A stretch of 64,000 nucleotides of DNA from Desulfofundulus thermosubterraneus DSM 16057. GTDB lineage: Bacteria > Bacillota > Desulfotomaculia > Desulfotomaculales > Desulfovirgulaceae. Below, piece after piece: positions 37,227 to 44,564 of this stretch. The first letter of the stretch is position 1. Every line of letters begins with the position of its first letter. Below the pieces are notes generated by a model. The model was not told the origin of the DNA. It searched no databases and saw nothing but the letters and a program-made list of their open reading frames with translations. The stretch covers positions 17,894 through 81,893 of the forward strand of contig NZ_FQZM01000015.1 in NCBI RefSeq assembly GCF_900142025.1, written 5' to 3'. The translations under genes and the position numbers were made by a program.

Positions 37227-38669
37227 TTAACAAATCTTAAATTGAGACGGATCGATACCCCTCTGCTTCAACCATTTGGGAAGCAGCTCCCCGTCTACTC
37301 GACGCGAAACGAGAGGAGCTTTCTGCAGCAGGTATTCGCCCAGGGAACGGCTGACATTTAAAGCTCCTGAAGCACCGTCAAAGGCAAGGATCTTATCCGT
37401 ACCCGCAACCCGTTTGGCAAAACGCACTGCCGTGTCCAAATCCTCTGCCAGCAACGTGTGTTTGGTGTAGCTGAGGTTCTGCGGGTCCCGGTTAAGCAAC
37501 TCTGCCTGTTCCCGGCCCACTACAATGGTCGGGATGTGCTCGGTAAAGAAGGCGCTGGGATACCCACCCCAGGCATAGTTATGGATAACTACCTTAATCG
37601 CCGGGTTTACTGGCGGCACCCCTTCGATCAGCGGCCGCCCGTCTTCACCGTAGAAGGCCTCCGTATACCAGGTGTACGGCGGCAGCGGATCGTCCAGGTC
37701 GAAAAGGTCACGGTTAGCTCCGGCAAAGTTGGCGAAAATGACTCCCGCCGCAAATACATATGGCACCGGGCTGGGGAAGTCCAAAATGGTGATGGCCTCG
37801 TCAATCTCACCCAGCAGGGTCATCATCTTGCCATAATCCCGGCAACCCAAATAAGTAACCCGGTCGTTGAGCGCATAGAGGTCGTTGTCCGCGTCCACCC
37901 CTACCACCCCGCTGGGTGACATCATCAGAAATACGGCGCAGGCAAATTTCTCCTGGACAAAAGGAGAATCAAAGATTGCCCTGGCCACAAAGTTGGCCGC
38001 CCGCGGACCCAGGTTCTGGTGATAAGTGGAGCGGGTTTCTATGCGCGCATAGGACATACCGAAGGGTTTTACCGCCCGGTCCACCTGACGGTGGAAATGC
38101 ACTTCCCGCACGTCACTGTTGTGGGCGTGGATGATCCACCGGGCATTGTATATTTTTTTGATGCCGTAAAGAGTGCCGATTTCGGTCTCGATGGCAACCC
38201 CCTCATCCACCGGAGCCACGCCGGCGGCCTTGCCTTCATAGTATTCGTCCAGGCCAAATGCCTTAATATATTCTTCGCTCTCCCGGAAACGCAGCCCCAC
38301 ACCTACCCGCAGGCGTATATCCGTACAGCCCGTGCGTTCCCGAACCACGTCCCGGATGGTCCTGAGCATCTCGGCATATGGTGCTCCACCCAGCAAAGTG
38401 AACCCGTGGTGTGAACCCAGCACATTTACCGAGTCACCGGGTTTGATCATGCTCAGATCCACTTTTCCCATCTGCTTCCGGGTGGCTTCCCGAATCATCT
38501 CCAGGCCGTTTTCACCCGGGTAAATAACCGGCGCTGCATCAGGAAAAAGATCCCGTACCAGCACGGAAACCATGTCCGGCAACTCTGCGGCCCGCTTGCG
38601 GACCAGTTCGGGTGCTACCCCGTACTGGGAACGACGCGGCGGCAAGGGCATAACAGGTGCCCGTAGCAT
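37227..38669 (-). CDS. LarA-like (DUF2088) protein, possible nickel-pincer enzyme
   Basis: A 480-residue protein. The pattern is that of LarA-like enzymes: IKPGDSVNVLGSHHGFTLLG (about 75-94), TDIRLRVGVGLRFRESEEYI (about 114-133), and ARWIIHAHNSDVREVHFHRQ (about 175-194) followed by PFGMSYARIETRSTYHQ. His positions in these blocks could match the nickel and cofactor ligands of LarA, but alignment was by eye. If correct it would racemise or epimerise a 2-hydroxy acid, using the cofactor made by LarC/LarE. The ATG shares one base with the upstream stop. Confidence 0.5.
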   Translation of the reverse strand: MLRAPVMPLPPRRSQYGVAPELVRKRAAELPDMVSVLVRDLFPDAAPVIYPGENGLEMIREATRKQMGKVDLSMIKPGDSVNVLGSHHGFTLLGGAPYAEMLRTIRDVVRERTGCTDIRLRVGVGLRFRESEEYIKAFGLDEYYEGKAAGVAPVDEGVAIETEIGTLYGIKKIYNARWIIHAHNSDVREVHFHRQVDRAVKPFGMSYARIETRSTYHQNLGPRAANFVARAIFDSPFVQEKFACAVFLMMSPSGVVGVDADNDLYALNDRVTYLGCRDYGKMMTLLGEIDEAITILDFPSPVPYVFAAGVIFANFAGANRDLFDLDDPLPPYTWYTEAFYGEDGRPLIEGVPPVNPAIKVVIHNYAWGGYPSAFFTEHIPTIVVGREQAELLNRDPQNLSYTKHTLLAEDLDTAVRFAKRVAGTDKILAFDGASGALNVSRSLGEYLLQKAPLVSRRVDGELLPKWLKQRGIDPSQFKIC

Positions 38670-39283
38670 TATTCCCCCCCCTTTTCACTGGCTCCAACCA
38701 GTGAATCCAGCAGTTTGCGATCTTCATCGAAGTAAAACCCGCGTTGAGCATATTTTTTCTTAACCTCTTCCGGAATATCCCAAACCGTAGGCGTCAAGCC
38801 ATACCATTGATAACCTCTGGCAGGCCGCTCCGGTGCAATTCCCGCTGCATGCAGCAACCGCAATACCGGCTGGATGCACTCCACCTTACACCCGGTACGT
38901 ACACCTGTGCGCCGGGAGATCTCTTCCGGAGATTTCGCTCCCTTGAGTACCGCCGCCGCCACTTCCTCGGCCCTGGTAGCCGTGCAGTAGCAGATAATCT
39001 GTTTGGGATGCAGATGCGCCCTCCGGCAGAGATCAATGACAGCCGCCATATCTATCCCCGCCAGGCTCTCCTGTACTACCCGCGACTGTTCAAGGTGGGC
39101 CATGGTGATGGCCATTTCCGGACAGCGTTGTTCGCAGTTGGCACAACCCAGACAGTTTTCCGGGTCTACCACTGCTTTTTTGTTTTCCACCTTAATGGCC
39201 AGCACCGGACATACCCGTTCACAGCGCGTGCAGCCCTTACATTTATCCACATCTACTACCGCGTATAAGGTTACTGCGCGCAC
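38669..39283 (-). CDS. Dicluster [4Fe-4S] plus BFD-like [2Fe-2S] protein
   Basis: A 204-residue electron carrier. N-terminal ferredoxin part: CKGCTRCERVCP and CLGCANCEQRCP. Central part contains CYCTATRAEEVAAAVLKGAK (about 138-157) and CKVECIQPV (about 171-179), the BFD-type Cys set. The tail is charged. First gene after the iclR gene; an operator-like palindrome lies just upstream (39299-39315). GTG at 39283 follows AGGGGGG by 6 nt. Partner enzyme unknown. Confidence 0.82.
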   Translation of the reverse strand: MRAVTLYAVVDVDKCKGCTRCERVCPVLAIKVENKKAVVDPENCLGCANCEQRCPEMAITMAHLEQSRVVQESLAGIDMAAVIDLCRRAHLHPKQIICYCTATRAEEVAAAVLKGAKSPEEISRRTGVRTGCKVECIQPVLRLLHAAGIAPERPARGYQWYGLTPTVWDIPEEVKKKYAQRGFYFDEDRKLLDSLVGASEKGGE

Positions 39284-39298
39284 GGTCCACCCCCCTTT

Positions 39299-39315
39299 GT
39301 TTGATATTATCAAAT
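39299..39315. promoter_or_regulatory. Operator-like palindrome 3
   Basis: gtttgatattatcaaat has the same arm positions as sites 1 and 2, with one change in the right arm. It lies 16 bp upstream of the dicluster gene start, in the gap between that gene and iclR. Confidence 0.5.
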
Positions 39316-39401
39316 ACTATGCGTCTGTATAAAACATAATTCGCCTTCTTAATCTAAATCCCTGCTAATCATCAAAAAAAATTCCTTTTCAGAGTATAAG
39401 T

Positions 39402-40217
39402 CTAAATTTTGCTGTAACCATTCAGCTCGACATCTGCACCCATCTGCTGGGAAATCTCCCCGGCCACCTTTTTGAGAGACCCGGCAATACGGGACATTTT
39501 TTCCTCCGTCATTCGTGAAGCCGGTCCGGAAACGCTGATTGCCCCCACCGGGTATTGACCATAACCGATAAGGGGTGCCGCTACGCAGCGCAGCCCCTCT
39601 TCAATTTCTTCCCGGTCGTAGGACACCCCTTCTTCCCGGATCCGTGCCAGTTCCGCACTCAATTCTTCCCAGGTGGTGATAGTGTTGGCGGTAAATCTGG
39701 GCAGCCCCCGCTTTTTAACAATGGCCTGCACTTTTTCTTCGGGAAGATAGGCCAGAATAGCCTTGCCCACGCCGGTACAATGGGCAGGCAGCCGTCTTCC
39801 GATGCGGGAGACCATGCGGATAGATTGCGGGCTGTCAATTTTATCCACGTAAACCACCTGGCCGTCGTCCATAACCACCAGGTGCACTGTTTCGCCATGT
39901 TCATTCACCAGTTGTTGCAAGTAAGGAGAGGCAATTTCTCGCAGGTCACAATGCTCGAGAAAAGCCCCACCAAGGGCTAAAACTCGATAACCCAGCCGGT
40001 ACCGGCCCGTTTTAATCTCCTGATGAACATAGTTGTGTTTAATCAGAGTTTGCAGTAATCCAAAGGCAGTACTTTTATGAAGCCCCAGTTCCCGACTGAG
40101 CTCAGAAAGGGAAGCCGGTCCACGACACAGATACTCCAGGATCTTGATTGCCCTTTCCACTGACTGAATGGTGTTTATTTCATGCGCGGTTCCACTTCTG
40201 TTCCTGGTTCTTGCCAC
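39402..40217 (-). CDS. IclR-family transcriptional regulator
   Basis: A 271-residue regulator. The winged helix (about 14-75) reads INTIQSVERAIKILEYLCRG and LSELSRELGLHKSTAFGLLQ; the ligand-binding IclR domain (about 80-260) has ETVHLVVMDDGQVVYVDKID, RLPAHCTGVGKAILAYLPEE and EGVSYDREEIEEGLRCVAAP. It is upstream of, and on the same strand as, the meta-pathway genes and probably controls them. The ligand is unknown. No promoter was assigned with confidence. Confidence 0.93.
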   Translation of the reverse strand: MARTRNRSGTAHEINTIQSVERAIKILEYLCRGPASLSELSRELGLHKSTAFGLLQTLIKHNYVHQEIKTGRYRLGYRVLALGGAFLEHCDLREIASPYLQQLVNEHGETVHLVVMDDGQVVYVDKIDSPQSIRMVSRIGRRLPAHCTGVGKAILAYLPEEKVQAIVKKRGLPRFTANTITTWEELSAELARIREEGVSYDREEIEEGLRCVAAPLIGYGQYPVGAISVSGPASRMTEEKMSRIAGSLKKVAGEISQQMGADVELNGYSKI

Positions 40218-40550
40218 AGATAACTGCCTCCTTTGCTACCTCTTGAACTTTTTCTTAATTTTATAATGTCGAATTATGTTTATACATTAACCCCAAAATT
40301 GCCGGCCGGTTCAATCCAGGCGGTCAAAATTCGGGGTAGTGTTTTTTACTCTGCAGGAACTTAATTGCGTGAATGATTATACCATAATCCTGTGAGCGTG
40401 AGCAACGACCAGCGTAAACCGGTCCGTGTCAATGCGGAAACACCCGGGGCAACAATCTATACTCCTGCCATGAGTGAAACAAAAATTTACAGGCTTTGCT
40501 CCGGTCTGCAACTGTCCCGGCAGATGACCTAAAGAAAAATTTAAACACCA
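40218..40550. other. Gap between iclR and the MFS exporter gene
   Basis: About 330 bp. The motif cgaattatgtttataca (40270-40286) recurs inverted, with one extra T, at 39326-39343. Next to it TTCGACATTATAA is read on the minus strand, resembling 33438-33448. Nothing else recognised. Confidence 0.45.
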
Positions 40551-40579
40551 TTGCTTTATAAATACTTTAGAGATATAAT
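40551..40579 (+). promoter_or_regulatory. Sigma-A promoter of the MFS exporter gene
   Basis: -10 TATAAT (40574-40579), 17 bp spacer, -35 TTGCTT (40551-40556); about 50 bp before the start codon. Confidence 0.7.
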
Positions 40580-40630
40580 ATTTAACGTTCTTAAGTAATT
40601 CATAAATACCGACAGGAAGGTGAATTTGGG

Positions 40631-42142
40631 GTGCTCAGAGTTTTGAAGGACGATAAAAGGAAATTGCTACTGGTAGCCCTGCTGATTACCATGTTGACTT
40701 CCGCCGTAAACCAAACAGTGGTAGCAACCGCCATGCCCCGGATAGTTGCCGATCTGGGCGGACTGGACCTTTACAGCTGGCTGGCCACCGCCTACCTTCT
40801 CACCTCAAGCGTGGTGGTGCCCCTGGCCGGAAAGTTCTCCGACCTGTGGGGACGGCGGCCCTTTTTCCTGACCGGATTAGTTCTTTTTCTGCTGGGTTCT
40901 TGGGCATCCGGGTTGGCCCATAATATGCACTGGCTCATTGCCGGTCGGGCTGTGCAGGGTCTGGGCGGCGGCATGTTAATGGCCATGAATACCATTGCCA
41001 TCGGGGATCTTTTCCCACCGGCCCAGAGGGGACGCTGGCAGGGAATAATGATGAGCGTATTTGCCCTGGCCACCCTCCTGGGTCCCACCCTCGGCGGATG
41101 GATTACGGACCACTGGAACTGGCGATGGGTCTTTTACGTAAGTACCCCTTTCGGTTTGCTTTCGCTGGTACTGCTTTTTTATGCTCTGCCACCTTACCGG
41201 GCAACACATAAACCACGGATCAACTACTGGAGTCCGGCGTTATTGACTGTTTCCCTGGTTGGTCTGTTACTGGCGCTAACCTTTGCCCAGCAGGATTTGA
41301 GCTGGACCACCCATCGTGTGTTACTTGGCTTTGCAGTGGCAGGAGTATCCGGTATCTTTTTTGCCCTGGCGGACAGCCGGGCTGAAGAACCATTACTCCC
41401 ACCCTGGCTCTGGAGGAACAACATTTTCGTTGTTTCTACAATAACCCTCTTTTTGGTTACCCTGGGTATGTTTGCCATTACCCTTTATTTGCCCATGTAC
41501 CTGCAAATCGTGACAGGTGTAAGTGCGACATACTCCGGTACATTGCTTACGCCCATGATGCTTTCGGTCATGATTGCAGCGGTGGTCAGCGGACAACTGA
41601 TTTCCCGGTTACGGCACTACAAAATCTTCGCCGTATCCGGCCTGGCCGTTGCCACTGCCGGCATGTTTTACCTGGGGCGGCTGCCTGTTGATGCCACCCA
41701 CGCCATGGTCGTCGCCGGCATGATTATTAGCGGTGCTGGAATGGGTATAGCCATGCCCACCTTTACCGTGGCCGTACAAAATACCGTGCGCCGCACGGAG
41801 TTGGGAACAGTTACGGCCGCTTCCCAGTTGTTCCGCAGTATTGGCGGCGTTTTTGGCAGCGCCCTTACCGGCAATATTGTTTTGACCGATTTAAACCACC
41901 GTCTGGCGGGTCTTTTGCCACCCGGTGCACCGGCAAAAATTGATCCCGGCCAGGCCTTGGGCCGTTTGATGCAGATGCCCGGCGATCCCCGCCTGTCTCT
42001 GCTGAAACATGCTTTTTCTCTCAGTATTACCCACGGGTTTTTCATCGGAGCCATCCTTTTGACGGGGGGTCTGATGGCTTCCCTGTTTCTCGAGGACCGG
42101 GAATTAAAGGCGCGGTGGGATGACCAGCCGGCAATGGAATGA
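40631..42142 (+). CDS. DHA2-family MFS drug exporter
   Basis: A 503-residue proton-driven exporter with about 14 membrane segments (EmrB/QacA type). Motif A: LAGKFSDLWGRRPFF (about 65-79); motif C region ATLLGPTLGGWITDHWNWRW (about 150-169) with the Gly/Pro-rich antiporter pattern. N-terminal segment contains NQTVVATAMPRIVADLGG, the family's motif D1. GTG start at 40631 preceded by AGGAAGGTG. Substrate unknown; single transcription unit opposite the catabolic island. Confidence 0.9.
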   Translation: MLRVLKDDKRKLLLVALLITMLTSAVNQTVVATAMPRIVADLGGLDLYSWLATAYLLTSSVVVPLAGKFSDLWGRRPFFLTGLVLFLLGSWASGLAHNMHWLIAGRAVQGLGGGMLMAMNTIAIGDLFPPAQRGRWQGIMMSVFALATLLGPTLGGWITDHWNWRWVFYVSTPFGLLSLVLLFYALPPYRATHKPRINYWSPALLTVSLVGLLLALTFAQQDLSWTTHRVLLGFAVAGVSGIFFALADSRAEEPLLPPWLWRNNIFVVSTITLFLVTLGMFAITLYLPMYLQIVTGVSATYSGTLLTPMMLSVMIAAVVSGQLISRLRHYKIFAVSGLAVATAGMFYLGRLPVDATHAMVVAGMIISGAGMGIAMPTFTVAVQNTVRRTELGTVTAASQLFRSIGGVFGSALTGNIVLTDLNHRLAGLLPPGAPAKIDPGQALGRLMQMPGDPRLSLLKHAFSLSITHGFFIGAILLTGGLMASLFLEDRELKARWDDQPAME

Positions 42143-42207
42143 AGGTTGCCGGCTGGATGAAGAGGGCGTGCGGCCGGTAAGCGTCATTGTGTGTCTTCCT
42201 GAAGGCA

Positions 42208-42234
42208 AAAGAAAAACCTTCCGTTCCGGAAGGT
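42208..42234 (-). terminator. Terminator after tRNA-Val
   Basis: Minus strand ACCTTCCGGAACGGAAGGT followed by TTTTTCTTTT; an 8-bp stem 25 nt after the tRNA 3' end. Confidence 0.75.
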
Positions 42235-42258
42235 GTAGCGATCATACCTTGATTTTCC

Positions 42259-42333
42259 TGGTGGGCGGGGTAGGAATTGAACCTACGACCTTCTGCGCGT
42301 CAAGCAGACGTTCTCCCACTGAACTACCCGCCC
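42259..42333 (-). tRNA. tRNA-Val, anticodon GAC, encoded CCA
   Basis: The minus strand folds as a cloverleaf: acceptor GGGCGGG/CCCGCCC, D arm GTTC...GAAC, anticodon stem TCTGC/GCAGA with loop TTGACGC (anticodon GAC) and T arm GTAGG-TTCAATT-CCTAC. CCA is encoded at 42259-42261. Confidence 0.97.
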
Positions 42334-42354
42334 GTATGCGGTTATAACACCTAT

Positions 42355-42383
42355 ATTATGACGTAAACCGGGGATGATGTCAA
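42355..42383 (-). promoter_or_regulatory. Promoter of tRNA-Val
   Basis: -35 TTGACA (42378-42383), 17 bp spacer, -10 CATAAT (42355-42360) on the minus strand, about 20 bp before the tRNA. Confidence 0.7.
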
Positions 42384-42449
42384 GGGGTGACTCCCGGAAA
42401 GTTGTCCTCGGTTAAGGGAACCTTCCTCAAGGTAGAAGATACATTATAG

Positions 42450-43709
42450 CTAAAGGGAGGGCAACCTGAAGAAGAGAGCACAGGTGGCATCCCCCGCACC
42501 AGCACCAGATGCGTTTACTCGAGCCATTGTTTTTCGCCAGAGGGAGAAAAGGCCTTTTTTCGGAATGTCCTGGCCGGTCACCAGGGCCGCCCGGCCCAGT
42601 TCCTCATCTTTTAAACGAAAGACTACTTCACCCACTTTTTGCCCGGCCTTAACGGGGGCAGCAAGTGACGGCACCATCCTGACTTCCCTTCGCACCTGGG
42701 AAAGCTGGTCCCGAGCCAGGTCAACCTCCACTGGAGCGGCCATAATAACGGGTACCCTACCGGTCAGACCGTTGGCCACGGGTAGCCGGGCCACCTCTTC
42801 CCCTTCGGCACCGATGGTCACCCGTGTCACTTCGCTAAAACCATAGTCCAGCAGGGTAACCGCGTCCCGGTAGCGGTTGGCACTGTGGAGCACCACCGCA
42901 ATCAACCGGCGGCCGCCCCGGGTGGCCGAAGCAATCAGGCAATTGCCCGCCCGGGGGGTGGAGCCGGTTTTTACCCCGTCAATGCCGGGGTAACTGCCTT
43001 CACGCAAAAGGCGGTTGGTGTTGTAAATGGTTTCTTTCCGCTTGGAATCATAAAAGCTGATGGTTGTTTCCCGGGTGCGTACTATCTGGTTAAAAAGGGG
43101 GTTTTGCAGGGCATAACGGGTAATCACGGCCAGGTCGCGGGCGCAGGTATAATGCCGGGGATCATGATAACCGTTGGTATTGGCAAAGTGTGTGTGCAGG
43201 GCCCCCAGGACCAGTGCCTTGGCATTCATCATCTCGATAAAGGCCTCCTCGGAGCCGCCCACATGTTCGGCAATAGCCACGGTGCTGTCGTTGGCCGACA
43301 TGATCAGGGCCGCCTTGAGCAGGTCTTCCACGGTAATTTTTTCACCGGCCCGCAGGTCCAGCACGGAACCCATGCCTATGGCGGCGGCATTGCGGCTTAC
43401 GGTTACCACATCGTTCAAACGGCCGTACTCCAGCGCGATAATGGCCGTCATGATCTTGGTCAGGCTGGCCGGCTCACGCCTTTGCAGGCCATTTTTATCG
43501 TAAAAGATCTGCCCCGTGCGCGCATCCATGAGCACGGCAGCATCTGCAGTTACAGAAGGCGGAACGGCTCCTGCAGGCGCAGGGAAGCACAAAAGCAAAG
43601 CGCCAGACAGGAACAGTGTCAGGCTTAAAATATATGCAGAATACCGGATGACGGCTAAGGCTTTCAAAGGCAGCCTGTCGCCCGTTTTTTCACCTGTTTT
43701 CCGTTTCAA
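42450..43709 (-). CDS. D-alanyl-D-alanine carboxypeptidase (DacF-type PBP)
   Basis: A 419-residue low-molecular-weight penicillin-binding protein that trims the terminal D-Ala from peptidoglycan stems. After an N-terminal signal/membrane segment (about 23-48) come the active-site motifs: SxxK as ASLTKIMTAI (about 80-89), SxN as MSANDSTVAIAEH (about 138-150) and KTG as GIDGVKTGSTPRAG (about 245-258). A C-terminal PBP5-like beta domain follows (about 290-390). DacF-like enzymes are often sporulation genes; the host assignment is inference. Confidence 0.93.
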   Translation of the reverse strand: MKRKTGEKTGDRLPLKALAVIRYSAYILSLTLFLSGALLLCFPAPAGAVPPSVTADAAVLMDARTGQIFYDKNGLQRREPASLTKIMTAIIALEYGRLNDVVTVSRNAAAIGMGSVLDLRAGEKITVEDLLKAALIMSANDSTVAIAEHVGGSEEAFIEMMNAKALVLGALHTHFANTNGYHDPRHYTCARDLAVITRYALQNPLFNQIVRTRETTISFYDSKRKETIYNTNRLLREGSYPGIDGVKTGSTPRAGNCLIASATRGGRRLIAVVLHSANRYRDAVTLLDYGFSEVTRVTIGAEGEEVARLPVANGLTGRVPVIMAAPVEVDLARDQLSQVRREVRMVPSLAAPVKAGQKVGEVVFRLKDEELGRAALVTGQDIPKKGLFSLWRKTMARVNASGAGAGDATCALFFRLPSL

Positions 43710-43766
43710 AGCAACCCCTTCCCTTCTCCCTCTTATTTTCCCTCGCCGCCGGGCGCTTTATGAAAG

Positions 43767-43803
43767 TAAAAAAAACCAGCCGCAAGAAAAGGCTGGTTTT
43801 AAC
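43767..43803 (-). terminator. Terminator after the dedA-like gene
   Basis: Minus strand AAAACCAGCC-TTTTCTTGC-GGCTGGTTTTTTTT; stem of eight or more pairs and a T run, 52 nt after the DedA-family gene. Confidence 0.85.
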
Positions 43804-43854
43804 CAATGAAGTTAAAAGAACTAGTTCAAACCCGTTGCCCGGGCAAAATCCGGC

Positions 43855-44466
43855 CTATCTTTTTCGTTTGCGCCACAGGTAAACCACCAACGCAACCAGT
43901 GCCAGGGCCACAACCAGGTCCAGGCGGTGGAACCAGTATTTCAAATCCTGCCAGTGCTGGCCCATTTTCACACCCAGGTAGGTGAGGAAAAAGCACCAGG
44001 GCAGAGAACCCAAAAAGGTGTAAATGACAAAACGGGGAAAGTTCATGCCGGAAATTCCCGCCGGCAGGGAAATAAAGGTACGCACTACCGGCATCAGCCG
44101 GGTGAAGAATACTGTTACCTCACCATAGCGATGAAACCATCTCTCCGCCAGTTCGAAGTGCTTGTGGGAAATCCCAATGTAGCGCCCGTAACGCAGTAAA
44201 AAAGGGCGCCCACCCCAAAAACCGATTAAATAAGAGATGATCGACCCCACGGTACCGCCAATGGTACCGGCCATTGCTGCCCAGAAAAAATCCAACCTGC
44301 CTGTGGATACCAGGTAACCGCCAAAGGGGAGAATGACCTCGCTGGGAAGGGGTATGTTGGCACTCTCAATGGCCATGCCAATAACAATCCCCCAGTACCC
44401 TAGCTTAGAAACAAAATCAACCACCCATTCAACAACAATTTCCAGCAAAGAAGAAAGATAATCCAA
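43855..44466 (-). CDS. DedA-family membrane protein
   Basis: A 203-residue DedA/VTT protein with about five hydrophobic segments. Motifs: ANIPLPSEVILPFGGYLVST (about 33-52), the family hallmark G-GG-Y stretch IGFWGGRPFLLRYGRYIG (about 81-98) and FTRLMPVVRTFISLPAGISG (about 120-139). Members have been linked to lipid scrambling and membrane potential. Monocistronic between two terminators. Confidence 0.9.
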   Translation of the reverse strand: MDYLSSLLEIVVEWVVDFVSKLGYWGIVIGMAIESANIPLPSEVILPFGGYLVSTGRLDFFWAAMAGTIGGTVGSIISYLIGFWGGRPFLLRYGRYIGISHKHFELAERWFHRYGEVTVFFTRLMPVVRTFISLPAGISGMNFPRFVIYTFLGSLPWCFFLTYLGVKMGQHWQDLKYWFHRLDLVVALALVALVVYLWRKRKR

Positions 44467-44486
44467 CTAATAATCCCTCCGCCTGA

Positions 44487-44517
44487 AAAAGGGCGGGTGC
44501 TTAACCCGCCCTTTTCC
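44487..44517 (-). terminator. Terminator after the SEC-C protein gene
   Basis: Minus strand AAAGGGCGGG-TTAAGCA-CCCGCCCTTT with flanking Ts. Next to it lies a short tandem repeat of caatatcatt/g (about 44521-44550). Confidence 0.8.
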
Positions 44518-44564
44518 TTGCAATATCATGCAATATCATTCAATATCATGTATCTCAACCAGGG

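Noticed and set aside
44521..44550. Short tandem caatatcatt/g units considered as a CRISPR-like array
   Set aside because: Only three imperfect 10-bp units without spacers; too short for CRISPR.
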